Of a DNA stretch of 64,000 nt, positions 54,533-63,597 are shown one piece after another. Source of the DNA: an uncultured Flavobacteriaceae bacterium (GTDB lineage: Bacteria; Bacteroidota; Bacteroidia; Flavobacteriales; Flavobacteriaceae); NCBI GenBank assembly GCA_905182835.1, contig CAJJDI010000002.1, forward strand, positions 1 to 64,000. Direction: 5' to 3'. The notes below the pieces were generated by a model. That model was not told where the DNA came from. It saw nothing but the letters and a program-made list of their open reading frames with translations, and did no database searches. Numbering within the stretch: the first letter of the stretch is position 1; the number at the start of each line of letters is the position of its first letter. Both the position numbers and the translations under genes were made by a program.

Positions 54533-55732
54533 TTAAAGTTCTAAAGAAGCTTTAATTTTATCATTCATTAGAAACTCAACAGGGCTCTCCAATGCTTCCT
54601 TGATAGCTACTAAGAAGCCTACACTTTCTCTTCCGTCAATAATTCTATGATCATAAGAAAGTGCTAAATACATTATTGGACGAATTTCAACTTTACCGTT
54701 AATTGCAACAGGTCTTTCGATGATATTATGCATTCCTAAAATGCCACTTTGAGGAGGGTTAAGAATTGGGGTCGAAAGCATGCTTCCAAAAACTCCACCA
54801 TTTGAAATTGTAAAAGTTCCTCCAGTCATTTCATCAACTGTTATTTTAGAATCTCTCGCTCTAATAGCTAATCTCTTAACCTCAGATTCAACTTCCTTGA
54901 AGGACATTTTTTCTGCGTGTCTTATAACTGGAACCATCAATCCTTTGGGGCCAGAAACAGCGATACTTATATCACAATAGTCGTAAGTTATCATTTCTTT
55001 ACCATCAATCATTGAGTTAACAGCTGGAAATAGCTTTAAGGCTCTCACAACCGCTAAAGTAAAAAATGACATAAAACCTAAGCCAACTGCGTGCTTACTT
55101 TTAAATTCTTCTTTATATTTTGATCTTAAATCAAATATTGCAGACATGTCAACTTCATTAAATGTAGTTAGCATAGCTGTTTCGTTTTTTACTGTAACTA
55201 ATCTTTCGGCAACTTTTCTTCTAAGCATTGAGAGTTTAGTCCTGCTTTCACTTCTGTCATTCTTATTAGATGGAGATCCCATTGACGGCTTAGAGTTTAC
55301 AGCGTCTTCTTTAGTGACCCTTCCATCTTTACCGGTACCAGTAATATCAGAAATTTCTAAATTATTTTCAGTAATTATTTTTCTAGCTGAAGGACTCGCA
55401 ATATGTGATTTAGTATTTGATTGTGGTATAGAGGTTTCTTTTTTTACTTCTTTAGCGGTATTTTCAATAACTGTTTTAGGTTTACTATCATTTACTGCAC
55501 TTGTGTCAATTAAACAAACTACTTGACCTACTTCAACCGCATCACCTTCATCAGCTTTTAAAGTTATCAATCCACTTTCTTCCGCTGGTAGTTCTAATGT
55601 AGCTTTGTCACTATCAACCTCAGCTATTACTTGATCTTTTTCAACATAATCTCCATCTGAAACTAGCCAAGTAGCAATCTCTACTTCTGTGATAGATTCT
55701 CCAGGAGATGGAACTTTCATTTCTAAAATCAT
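54533..55732 (-). CDS. odhB: 2-oxoglutarate dehydrogenase E2, dihydrolipoyl succinyltransferase
   Basis: 399 residues. The lipoyl domain carries the modified Lys at residue 43 ([11 protein letters not shown]). A linker and a peripheral-subunit-binding domain follow ([31 protein letters not shown], about 112-145). The acyltransferase core holds [16 protein letters not shown] and the catalytic [12 protein letters not shown] near residue 370. It transfers succinyl groups to CoA in the TCA cycle. It lies downstream of sucA on the same strand, but 300 bases apart with its own candidate promoter and a small ORF in between. Confidence 0.95.
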   Translation of the reverse strand: MILEMKVPSPGESITEVEIATWLVSDGDYVEKDQVIAEVDSDKATLELPAEESGLITLKADEGDAVEVGQVVCLIDTSAVNDSKPKTVIENTAKEVKKETSIPQSNTKSHIASPSARKIITENNLEISDITGTGKDGRVTKEDAVNSKPSMGSPSNKNDRSESRTKLSMLRRKVAERLVTVKNETAMLTTFNEVDMSAIFDLRSKYKEEFKSKHAVGLGFMSFFTLAVVRALKLFPAVNSMIDGKEMITYDYCDISIAVSGPKGLMVPVIRHAEKMSFKEVESEVKRLAIRARDSKITVDEMTGGTFTISNGGVFGSMLSTPILNPPQSGILGMHNIIERPVAINGKVEIRPIMYLALSYDHRIIDGRESVGFLVAIKEALESPVEFLMNDKIKASLEL

Positions 55733-55745
55733 AATATCTTGTCTT

Positions 55746-55841
55746 TTATATAGAACTATTTGCAGTAACTACAATTAAAATATACCCAATAATAATTAAA
55801 CCTATAATGTAATACCTATTTTTTAAACACTTTTTTAACAT
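55746..55841 (-). CDS. Candidate 31-residue single-helix membrane mini-protein
   Basis: Too short for the ORF track. An ATG at 55841 opens 31 codons, ending at TAA 13 bases before the odhB ATG. The product has a basic start ([11 protein letters not shown]) followed by a strongly hydrophobic segment ([14 protein letters not shown]) and a short polar end, the shape of a small inner-membrane protein with its N-terminus inside. A TAAGTTTG promoter element lies 55 bases upstream. I do not recognise a family. An AT-rich spacer can give such ORFs by chance, so confidence is limited. Confidence 0.35.
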   Translation of the reverse strand: MLKKCLKNRYYIIGLIIIGYILIVVTANSSI

Positions 55842-55895
55842 ATACACTTACTTTATTTACCTAATTCAAAACCTTAATTTGTTCAATTTCTAAAT

Positions 55896-55903
55896 CAAAC
55901 TTA
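55896..55903 (-). promoter_or_regulatory. Candidate -7 promoter element for the mini-ORF and odhB
   Basis: Minus-strand TAAGTTTG (TAnnTTTG), 55 bases before the mini-ORF ATG and about 164 before odhB. No good -33 element. Confidence 0.4.
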
Positions 55904-56032
55904 TATAAAAACTTTTTACCTAATTTATTAACTCTATTATATCTAAATATAAACATACAATTCCAAACAATTTCTTCTATATAATAAAACTGACGATATA
56001 AATTCACATTTTTATATATATAAATATCTTAA

Positions 56033-58798
56033 TTATTTTTTACTCTTTTGATTATTTTTTTCTTTATCAAAGACATAGTCGATTACTTCTTGATGTCTTC
56101 TTTTAAATCTAACAGTACTCCCTGCAGCTGTAGTTCCGTAAGTTCTTCTAGATGCGACTCTGAAATTCCTTGCGTCATCTAAATTCATTAGAATATGCGT
56201 ATATGCACCCATATTTCTAGGTTCTTCTTGAGCCCAAACAAAATCATCCGCTAAAGAGTATTTTGAAATAATTGACCTGATTAAATTTACCGGTAATGGG
56301 AAAAGTTGTTCAACTCTAACAAGCGCAACATCATCTCTTCCTAACCTCTCTTTTTGATCTAATAAATCATAATAAAATTTTCCTGTCACAAAAACTACCG
56401 TATTGATTTTTTTTAAATCTACAACAGTATCATCATCAATTAAAGGCTTAAAACTTCCTTTAGTAAACTCATCCACAGTTGACAGAACTTTTGGATGTCT
56501 TAACAAACTTTTAGGAGTGAAAATTACTAATGGTTTTCTGAAAGTTGCTTTCATTTGCCTTCTTAAAATATGAAACATATTTGCAGGCGTAGAACAATTT
56601 GCGATATAAACATTATCCTTTGCGCATAGCTGCAGGTACCTTTCCATTCTAGCTGAAGAGTGTTCTGCCCCCTGCCCTTCGTACCCATGAGGTAATAACA
56701 TAACTAAACTATTCTGAGTTTTCCACTTATCTTCTGCTGAAAATAAATACTGATCAATTATAATTTGAGCTCCATTACTGAAATCTCCAAATTGAGCTTC
56801 CCAAATTGTTAATGTATTAGGGCTTGCCATAGAATATCCATAATCAAAACCTAATACAGCATATTCGGATAATAATGAATTATAAATACTAAAAACTCCT
56901 TGGTCATCACTTATGTTATTATGAAGTACTATCTCTTCCTCGCTATCTTCTACCTTAACCACTCCATGTCTGTGAGAAAAAGTCCCTCTTTCAACATCTT
57001 GACCTGATATTCTAACATTAAATCCTTCCTCAAGCAAAGATCCATAAGCTAGATGTTCTGCCATTGACCAGTCTAGCTTGTCTTGTTCAAACATAACTGA
57101 TCTACTATTTATTAATTTTTTTATTTTATTAATAAACTTTTTTTCTTTAGGAAGTTTTGAAAGCACATTAACAATCTTTTCCATTTTTAATCTTGGATAA
57201 GTTGTGTCAATTACTTCCATCATCTTATTTTGATTAGCTTTCTCAAAATTCACCCACTCAGAACTCATGAATTCGGTTACGACTGTTTGATTGTCTTTTT
57301 TTGAGTCTTCTAAATAGTCGTTTAAATTAGCTTTATAATCGTGTTCAAGGGTTTTGGTATAATTTGAATCTATAATCCCTTCACTTATAAGTTTGTTAGT
57401 GTATATTTCTTTAGGATTTAGATGTTTTGATATGGCTTTATATAATTTTGGTTGAGTAAATCTAGGCTCATCCCCTTCATTGTGACCATATTTTCTATAG
57501 CCGAGCAAATCAATAAAAACATCTTTTTTAAATTTCATTCTAAAGTCTAAAGCAAATGATACGGCATGGACTACAGCTTCAACATCATCAGAATTCACAT
57601 GCATAACTGGTGATAAAGTGACTTTGGCAACATCTGTACAATAAGTACTTGACCTCCCATCTAGATAGTTTGTAGTAAAACCTATTTGATTATTTACTAC
57701 AATATGTATAGTGCCATCGGTTTTATAACCTTCTAGATTAGCCATTTGAACTAGTTCATAAGCAATACCTTGTCCAGAAATTGCAGCATCCCCATGGACT
57801 ATTATTGGTAGTACTTTCTCGAAATTATTAATATGATAATTATCTTGCTTTGCCCTAACAATACCTTCTACTATAGAGCCCACAGTTTCTAAGTGAGATG
57901 GATTAGGTGCTATATTAATATTTACCTTTTTTCCTGAATCAGTTTCTCTATGACTTGTCCAACCTAAGTGATATTTTACATCGCCATCAAACACTTCTTC
58001 TTCATAATCTTTACCTTCAAATTCACTAAATATTGCTTTGGGTGATTTACCAAATATATTTGTAAGAGTATTAAGTCTACCTCTATGTGACATACCCATT
58101 ACAAACTCTTCAACCCCTAAGTTTGCTGCACTTTCAAGTAGTGTATCTAAAGCAGGAATTAAAGATTCTCCCCCCTCAAGTGAAAATCTTTTTTGACCAA
58201 CATATTTGGTGTGTAAAAAATTTTCAAATGAAACAGCTTGAACTAATTTTTTTAATATGTGTTTTTTTTGATCTACGCTAAAAACTGGATGGTTGTCATT
58301 TTTATTTAACCAGCCTTGAATCCATTTCTTTTTTTCTGGGTTTCTAATATACATGTATTCTACACCAGTAGCATCACAGTAAATAGCTTCTAAGTGTTGA
58401 ATAATTATTTTTAAAGGCTGTGGGCCTAAACCTAAAATATCACCAGCATTAAAAGTGTTATTCAAATCACTTTCATTTAAATCAAAATTTTCAATATCAA
58501 GATTAGGCAGGTAATTTCTTCGGTCTCTAACAGGGTTAGTTTTAGTAAATAAATGACCACTACCTCGGTACGCATCAATTAAATTGATAACGTTAAATTC
58601 TTTTTTTACATGTTGAGGTATTTGATTTGTTACTCCATCAACTATTTCTTCAATAAAGTTATTGTTACTTCCAAAATCATAGCCTTGAAAAAAAGCTCTC
58701 CAACTTGGCTCTAAGGAATCTGGATTTTCCAGATATTGATCATATAAATCAGCAAAATAACCGGAGTGTGCAGCATTTAAAAAAGAAAAATTATCCAT
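56033..58798 (-). CDS. sucA: 2-oxoglutarate dehydrogenase E1
   Basis: 921 residues from the ATG at 58798 (start MDNFSFLNAAHSGYFADLYD, the conserved E1 opening). The listed start at 58828 would lie inside a TAACTTTG promoter box and add ten residues. Motifs are LEGGESLIPALD and MGMSHRGRLN, thiamine diphosphate binding in GDAAISGQGIAYE and NNQIGFTTN, and the transketolase-like C-terminal part (FGDFSNGAQ, LPHGYEGQGAEHSSARMERYLQ). It decarboxylates 2-oxoglutarate and hands the succinyl group to OdhB. It lies upstream of odhB in the same direction. Confidence 0.96.
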   Translation of the reverse strand: MDNFSFLNAAHSGYFADLYDQYLENPDSLEPSWRAFFQGYDFGSNNNFIEEIVDGVTNQIPQHVKKEFNVINLIDAYRGSGHLFTKTNPVRDRRNYLPNLDIENFDLNESDLNNTFNAGDILGLGPQPLKIIIQHLEAIYCDATGVEYMYIRNPEKKKWIQGWLNKNDNHPVFSVDQKKHILKKLVQAVSFENFLHTKYVGQKRFSLEGGESLIPALDTLLESAANLGVEEFVMGMSHRGRLNTLTNIFGKSPKAIFSEFEGKDYEEEVFDGDVKYHLGWTSHRETDSGKKVNINIAPNPSHLETVGSIVEGIVRAKQDNYHINNFEKVLPIIVHGDAAISGQGIAYELVQMANLEGYKTDGTIHIVVNNQIGFTTNYLDGRSSTYCTDVAKVTLSPVMHVNSDDVEAVVHAVSFALDFRMKFKKDVFIDLLGYRKYGHNEGDEPRFTQPKLYKAISKHLNPKEIYTNKLISEGIIDSNYTKTLEHDYKANLNDYLEDSKKDNQTVVTEFMSSEWVNFEKANQNKMMEVIDTTYPRLKMEKIVNVLSKLPKEKKFINKIKKLINSRSVMFEQDKLDWSMAEHLAYGSLLEEGFNVRISGQDVERGTFSHRHGVVKVEDSEEEIVLHNNISDDQGVFSIYNSLLSEYAVLGFDYGYSMASPNTLTIWEAQFGDFSNGAQIIIDQYLFSAEDKWKTQNSLVMLLPHGYEGQGAEHSSARMERYLQLCAKDNVYIANCSTPANMFHILRRQMKATFRKPLVIFTPKSLLRHPKVLSTVDEFTKGSFKPLIDDDTVVDLKKINTVVFVTGKFYYDLLDQKERLGRDDVALVRVEQLFPLPVNLIRSIISKYSLADDFVWAQEEPRNMGAYTHILMNLDDARNFRVASRRTYGTTAAGSTVRFKRRHQEVIDYVFDKEKNNQKSKK

Positions 58799-58825
58799 AT
58801 TTTTTTTGAAGTATTTTCTTAGCAA

Positions 58826-58833
58826 CAAAGTTA
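58826..58833 (-). promoter_or_regulatory. Candidate -7 promoter element for sucA
   Basis: Minus-strand TAACTTTG (TAnnTTTG), 27 bases before the ATG at 58798. It overlaps the ORF-track start codon, supporting the shorter protein. No clear -33 element. Confidence 0.5.
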
Positions 58834-58886
58834 ATCAAAAAAATAAATATTTACTAAATAAGCTACTCAAAATTAAGAAATAGATT

Positions 58887-59861
58887 TTATATTTTTCTAT
58901 CCATTAATGAATTTCCAAATTCTTGTAATAATTTCTTTTTTTCTTTTGAAATGTCTAAAGAATCTAGAATTTGAAAAGCAGAATTTGTATACTTTTTTAT
59001 TTCATTAATAGTAAAATCAACTGAACCACTCTCTTTAAATAAAAGTTTTGATTGATCTATTTTGACTTGAGAATTATTATCATTAGAATATAATCTCAGT
59101 AATTGATTCTTTTTTTCTTCAGGTAAAAATTCTATTGCTTTTAAATAAAGGTAAGTCTTCTTGTTTTCTAGAATATCACCACCTATTTTTTTTCCAAATT
59201 TTGATTCATCTCCGAAAGCATCCAAGTAGTCATCTTGAAGTTGAAATGCAATGCCTAAGTATTTACCAAAATCATATATTTTATTTTGATCCTGCTTATT
59301 TGCTTGAGCAATTATAGCTCCCATTTTCATAGAGGCACCTAAAAGAACAGCTGTTTTGTACGTAATCATTTTTAAATAATCCTCTACCTTAACATCATCC
59401 CTTGTTTCAAAATCTACATCATATTGCTGTCCTTCACAAACTTCGATTGCCGTCTTGCTAAAAAGCTTAGCTAAATCCACAAAAACTTTGCCCTCATAGT
59501 TTTCAAAAAGCTGATAAGCTTGAATCAGCATTACATCTCCAGATAATATACCTGTACTAATATTCCATTTTTTATGCACAGTTTGATTACCTCTTCTCAA
59601 GTCTGCTGAATCCATAATATCATCATGGACTAGGGAGAAATTATGAAAAACTTCAACAGCTAACGCAGCGTCTAAACCAGGCTTGTAGTTATCACAAAAA
59701 ATATCAGCCGCCATTAAAGTTAGAATAGGGCGAAGTCTTTTCCCTTTTAGAGTTAAAATATAGGATACTGGGTCGTATAGATTTAAAGGCTCCTTATCTC
59801 TTGGGAATCTTTTTAGATAATCTACAAAAACTTCTCGATATTGACTAACTGTAAGCATCAT
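58887..59861 (-). CDS. Polyprenyl diphosphate synthase (isoprenyl synthetase family)
   Basis: 324 residues, an all-helical trans-prenyltransferase. Both Asp-rich motifs that bind the magnesium-diphosphate are present: LVHDDIMDSADLRRG near residue 75 and QLQDDYLDAFGD near 210. GKRLRPILTLMA holds the isopentenyl diphosphate site. It makes linear prenyl diphosphates, either for menaquinone side chains or shorter ones; chain length cannot be read with certainty. The start is MM, and the second Met (59858) is equally possible. A TATTTTTG element ends immediately before it. It is divergent from the efflux operon. Confidence 0.9.
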   Translation of the reverse strand: MMLTVSQYREVFVDYLKRFPRDKEPLNLYDPVSYILTLKGKRLRPILTLMAADIFCDNYKPGLDAALAVEVFHNFSLVHDDIMDSADLRRGNQTVHKKWNISTGILSGDVMLIQAYQLFENYEGKVFVDLAKLFSKTAIEVCEGQQYDVDFETRDDVKVEDYLKMITYKTAVLLGASMKMGAIIAQANKQDQNKIYDFGKYLGIAFQLQDDYLDAFGDESKFGKKIGGDILENKKTYLYLKAIEFLPEEKKNQLLRLYSNDNNSQVKIDQSKLLFKESGSVDFTINEIKKYTNSAFQILDSLDISKEKKKLLQEFGNSLMDRKI

Positions 59862-59862
59862 G

Positions 59863-59870
59863 CAAAAATA
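59863..59870 (-). promoter_or_regulatory. Candidate -7 promoter element for the prenyl synthase
   Basis: Minus-strand TATTTTTG (TAnnTTTG), with one base between it and the first ATG and four before the second. The same four-base spacing is seen at ruvB, again suggesting a leaderless mRNA starting at the second ATG. No -33 match. Confidence 0.4.
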
Positions 59871-59920
59871 ATGTATTTAATTACATGAGTAAATTATATT
59901 ATCAAAAAACCTAAAAAACT

Positions 59921-59952
59921 TTTGTAGTATATAAAGTTTCCTTATATATTTG
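59921..59952 (+). promoter_or_regulatory. Near-consensus promoter of the efflux operon
   Basis: TTTG at 59921-59924, a 20-base spacer, then TATATTTG at 59945-59952, very close to the Bacteroidota pattern TTTG-N19-TAnnTTTG. The predicted start is near 59959, giving a leader of about 13 bases before the DUF2141 ATG. Confidence 0.75.
59928..59948. promoter_or_regulatory. Interrupted palindrome in the efflux promoter (candidate TetR operator)
   Basis: TATATAA, 7 bases, TTATATA: a 21-bp perfect interrupted palindrome lying between the -33 and -7 elements and overlapping the -7 box. Its size and position fit an operator for the TetR protein encoded second in the operon. The AT-rich arms could arise by chance. 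Confidence 0.4.
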
Positions 59953-59971
59953 CACCCCAACTTAGATAAAT

Positions 59972-60412
59972 ATGAAAAAAGGATTCGTATTAATAGTTTT
60001 TTACTTTGTAGGATTAGTAAATGTATATAGTCAACTACATGAAATTCAAATAGAAATAGAAAACATTAAAAATAGCGGAACAGCTTATATCGCTATCTAC
60101 AATGGTTCAAAATCATTTGAAAAAGATAATGGAAAAAAAAGTGCAGATAAACAAATGTACATAAAAAGTATAGTTGAAAAAGTTAATACTGAAAGGTTCA
60201 TAAAAAGAATAGAAATAGAAGAAGGGGTATATGCTATAAGTTTATTTATAGATTCTAACGGAAATAAAAAACTAGATAAAAATTTAATTGGAATTCCGAC
60301 CGAACAATATGGGTTTTCAAATAATGCAGTTGGATTCCTAGGGAAACCAACATTTAAAAATGCATCTTTTAAATTAATAAAAGACTCCAAACAAATAATT
60401 ATATTAAAATGA
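59972..60412 (+). CDS. Secreted DUF2141 protein
   Basis: 146 residues: a signal peptide (hydrophobic to about residue 19, ending NVYSQ) and a DUF2141 domain with the pattern SGTAYIAIYNGSKSFEK, GVYAISLFIDSNGNKKLDKNLIGIPTEQYGFSNN. The acidic DSNGNKKLD loop resembles a calcium-binding stretch. The function of the family is unknown. It is the first gene of the efflux operon and overlaps tetR by four bases (ATGA), so it is coupled to the regulator. Confidence 0.85.
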   Translation: MKKGFVLIVFYFVGLVNVYSQLHEIQIEIENIKNSGTAYIAIYNGSKSFEKDNGKKSADKQMYIKSIVEKVNTERFIKRIEIEEGVYAISLFIDSNGNKKLDKNLIGIPTEQYGFSNNAVGFLGKPTFKNASFKLIKDSKQIIILK

Positions 60413-61017
60413 AGGATAAAATAATTAATAAAGCAACAGATCTTTTTTTAAGTCTTGGTTTCAAAAGCGTAACCATGGATGATATTGCCAATGACTTAGG
60501 TATTTCGAAGAAAACTATCTACACTTATTTCGAAAACAAAACATGTTTAGTTGAAGAGATAACTACACGTCTATTTAAAAAAATTACAGATGGTTTAAAT
60601 GAAATTAAAATAAAGTCATTAGATCCAATTACTGAACTTCATGATATAAAAATATTTTTAATGAATTCTCTAAAAGGGGAAAAAACATCACCTTATTATC
60701 AGTTGCAAAAATATTATCCATCAATTCATAAAGAGCTTAAAAAAAAGAAATTTGAATTTATATTGGAATCCACTAAAAAAAGTTTAGAAAAGGGAGTTGA
60801 ACTTGGAATATATAGAAAAAAAATAAATGTAGAATTTATTTCAAGGTTATATTTTAATGGAATTATAGGTATAAGAGATCTTCAAATATTTCCCACAGAA
60901 ACATTTAAGCCAGTTATTTTAATGGAAAACTATTCAGAATATCATCTTCGAGCTATTGTTACCAGACTAGGGTTAAAAAAATTAGAGAAATTTTTATCAA
61001 ATCAAACAAAAGTATAA
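60409..61017 (+). CDS. TetR-family transcriptional regulator
   Basis: 202 residues. The N-terminal helix-turn-helix is clear (FKSVTMDDIANDLGISKKTIYTYFENK, about residues 17-45) with a variable all-helical ligand domain after it. It most likely represses its own operon, since the tolC, hlyD and acrB homologues follow immediately and a palindrome sits in the upstream promoter. The inducer cannot be inferred. Confidence 0.9.
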   Translation: MKDKIINKATDLFLSLGFKSVTMDDIANDLGISKKTIYTYFENKTCLVEEITTRLFKKITDGLNEIKIKSLDPITELHDIKIFLMNSLKGEKTSPYYQLQKYYPSIHKELKKKKFEFILESTKKSLEKGVELGIYRKKINVEFISRLYFNGIIGIRDLQIFPTETFKPVILMENYSEYHLRAIVTRLGLKKLEKFLSNQTKV

Positions 61018-61018
61018 T

Positions 61019-62425
61019 ATGAAAAATATCCTGTTCTTTTTTATAATTGTGTATAATTTCGGCTATTCTCAGACTGATAAAATGAATTTAAGTTTAGAGG
61101 AAGCAATTAATTATGCGCAAATTAATAATGCAACTTTAAAATCTGCCGACCTTCAAATCAAAGCAGCGGAGGCAATTAAATGGGAAACAATTTCCGTTGG
61201 ATTGCCAAAAATAAATGCTAGTATAAATTACAGTAATTGGATAAAACAACAAGTATCATTAATACCTGCTGCTGCATTTGATAACACACAAAACATTGTA
61301 GATGTTGTTAATAATTATTTTAATGTGAATCAAAATAATAACAACATTAATCAGGCAGAGGGTTTAATTCCACTAAAGTTTGGCACAAAACAGTCAGTTG
61401 AAGGAAGCGTCAGCTTAACACAATTAGTGTTTGATGGTTCTTATTTTGTAGGATTAAAATCCGTACAGATTTATGTTGATATTGAAGAAGGAATAAGGAA
61501 TAAAACATCTATTGAGTTGCGAAAAAGCACCATTGAATCTTACAGTAACGTATTATTAGCTAAAGAGAGTGTTCGTATTATAAATGAAAACATAAAAATA
61601 GTAAAGAAAACACTAAATGAAGTAATAAAAATATACGAAAATGGCCTTACTGAAGAAGAAAACATAGAGCAGTTACAAATTACATTATCAAGCTTACAAA
61701 GCAATTTAAAAAATGGGGTTTTACAACATAAATTGGCTTCGCAGCTATTAAACCTTATTCTAGGATTAGAAATTAATCAAAAAGTAACCTTAACTGAAAA
61801 TTTTGATGATTTAATAAACAAAAATATAGATCTATCAGTAGTTTCAAAAAATAGTAATATTAAAAAATCTGCAGATTATATTATTAAACAAAATGACAAA
61901 ACATCTAAAGAATTACTAGTTTTTTATGAAAAGACAAAGCTATTACCAACATTAAAAGCTTTTATAAATGCAGGTTATTCAGGATATTCAGATGAATTTA
62001 ATTTTACTGATAAATCTCAAAAATGGTACGGTTCAACAATTTTTGGACTTAAAATGGATATTCCTATTTTAAGCTCAGGAGAGCAGTTATCTAAAATAAC
62101 AAGGGCAAAAATCAACTTAGAAAAAGCAATTTTACAATTAGACGAATTTGAAAAAAAATTAAGTATTGAAGTTAATCTCGCTAAAGGGAATTATCAATTT
62201 GCAATAGAAGACTATTACAATAAAAAGAGAAATCTTGAATTGGCTGAAAGAATTGAGAAAAAAAATCAAATTAAGTTTACAGAAGGAATAGCTTCTAGTT
62301 TTGATTTAAGAGATGCTCAAACTCAACTTTACAAATCACAACAAAGCTATTTATTATCTATGTTGAATATAATAAATTCAAAGGCTAAATTAGAATCATT
62401 AACATCTGAAAACAATCAAAATTAA
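61019..62425 (+). CDS. TolC-family outer-membrane efflux protein
   Basis: 468 residues. A signal peptide (about 1-17, ending GYSQ) and two repeats of the coiled-coil/strand TolC layout are seen, beginning LSLEEAINYAQINNATLKSADLQIKAAEA, and in the second half FTEGIASSFDLRDAQTQLYKSQQSYL. It forms the outer-membrane channel of the tripartite pump. It starts one base after tetR and ends seven before hlyD. Confidence 0.92.
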   Translation: MKNILFFFIIVYNFGYSQTDKMNLSLEEAINYAQINNATLKSADLQIKAAEAIKWETISVGLPKINASINYSNWIKQQVSLIPAAAFDNTQNIVDVVNNYFNVNQNNNNINQAEGLIPLKFGTKQSVEGSVSLTQLVFDGSYFVGLKSVQIYVDIEEGIRNKTSIELRKSTIESYSNVLLAKESVRIINENIKIVKKTLNEVIKIYENGLTEEENIEQLQITLSSLQSNLKNGVLQHKLASQLLNLILGLEINQKVTLTENFDDLINKNIDLSVVSKNSNIKKSADYIIKQNDKTSKELLVFYEKTKLLPTLKAFINAGYSGYSDEFNFTDKSQKWYGSTIFGLKMDIPILSSGEQLSKITRAKINLEKAILQLDEFEKKLSIEVNLAKGNYQFAIEDYYNKKRNLELAERIEKKNQIKFTEGIASSFDLRDAQTQLYKSQQSYLLSMLNIINSKAKLESLTSENNQN

Positions 62426-62432
62426 TTTAATT

Positions 62433-63587
62433 ATGAAAAAAATATTTATAATAATCAGTTCTTTAATTTTCTCTTGTCAAAGTGAAAACAAATCTATTGA
62501 AGAAGTAATTAAATCTAATGATATTGATTTAATCAAACTAAAAAGAGAGGAAATCACGAAAAAGCAACAAATTCTTTATAAAGAAATCAATTTAATTGAC
62601 GTAAAACTTGATGAGTTAGAAAATAATTCAAAGTACCCTATTGTTTCAACTGTTAGTATAATAGGTGAAACCTTTAAGCATTACGTGGAGTTACAAGGGG
62701 ACGTAAAGTCTGATAAAATCATTTCTATATATCCTGAGTTTTCAGGAATTATAAATAAAATTTATGTAAAAAGTGGTCAAAATGTTAAAGAAGGGCAGGT
62801 TTTAGCTACAATAGATGATGGTGGTTTAAAGCAACAGCTGTCGCAACTTGAAATCACATATAATTTGGCCAAGACTACATATGAAAGACAAGAGAGGTTG
62901 TGGAATCAGAAAATTGGAAGTGAGATTCAATATTTAGAATCTAAATCAATGTTTGAAGCTCAAAATAAGGCTATTGAGCAATTGAATAAGCAATTAGACA
63001 AAACAATAATTAAAGCTCCTTTTCAGGGAGTAATAGATAACGTAATTGCTAAGGAGGGAGAGGTTGTGTATCCTGCACGATCAAATTTAATGTTATTAGT
63101 AAATATGGATGAGATGTTTATAGAGTCTAATGTCCCAGAGAATTATATTAATTCAATTACGGTAGGGAAAGACATTACAATAGAAGCTCCGATGCTTAAC
63201 ATTACATTAAAATCTAAAATTAGATTAGTAGCTAACTTTATAAATCCCTTGAATAGAACTTATAGAATTGAAGCTGACATTCCAGAAAATAATTATAAAA
63301 TAAAACCTAATCTAAACGTAAAAATAAAGGTAAATGATTACACGAATGAAGAAGCTGTTTTAATAAAGTTGAACTACATTAATATTGACGGAAATAATGA
63401 TGAATACGTTTATAAAATAATAAAAAAAGAAGGAAAAACTTATGCTTCAAAAACTGTAATTCAGACTGGTAAAAATAATGGAAACTATGTTGAAGTCATA
63501 AAGGGGCTAAGTATTAATGATGAGGTCGTAAGTGAAGGGGCAAGAAAATTAACTAATAATAGTGTTGTAAAGATAATTAATAACTAA
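62433..63587 (+). CDS. RND efflux periplasmic adaptor (HlyD/AcrA family lipoprotein)
   Basis: 384 residues. A lipoprotein signal with lipobox IFSC (Cys at residue 15) is followed by a charged coiled-coil segment before the adaptor proper. The biotinyl-lipoyl-like half-motifs YPEFSGIINKIYVKSGQNVKEGQVLATID and IKAPFQGVIDNVIAKEGEVV flank a helical hairpin (about 130-185). Beta-barrel and membrane-proximal domains follow. It bridges the AcrB-like pump and the TolC channel. The N-terminal coiled coil ahead of the first lipoyl half is longer than in AcrA. Confidence 0.92.
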   Translation: MKKIFIIISSLIFSCQSENKSIEEVIKSNDIDLIKLKREEITKKQQILYKEINLIDVKLDELENNSKYPIVSTVSIIGETFKHYVELQGDVKSDKIISIYPEFSGIINKIYVKSGQNVKEGQVLATIDDGGLKQQLSQLEITYNLAKTTYERQERLWNQKIGSEIQYLESKSMFEAQNKAIEQLNKQLDKTIIKAPFQGVIDNVIAKEGEVVYPARSNLMLLVNMDEMFIESNVPENYINSITVGKDITIEAPMLNITLKSKIRLVANFINPLNRTYRIEADIPENNYKIKPNLNVKIKVNDYTNEEAVLIKLNYINIDGNNDEYVYKIIKKEGKTYASKTVIQTGKNNGNYVEVIKGLSINDEVVSEGARKLTNNSVVKIINN

Positions 63588-63597
63588 ATCTAAGAAA

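Larger units (their letters stand above)
55733..56032. other. 300-base intergenic region between sucA and odhB
   Basis: Very AT-rich. It holds the 31-codon ORF and the candidate odhB promoter listed separately. Just after the sucA stop lies a 14-base palindrome, TTTATATATATAAA (56011-56024), which may be a weak terminator or chance in AT-rich DNA. Nothing else is recognised. Confidence 0.6.

Noticed and set aside
56011-56024. TTTATATATATAAA palindrome after sucA as a protein-binding site
   Set aside because: Pure AT palindromes are expected by chance in such AT-rich DNA; mentioned only in the intergenic entry.
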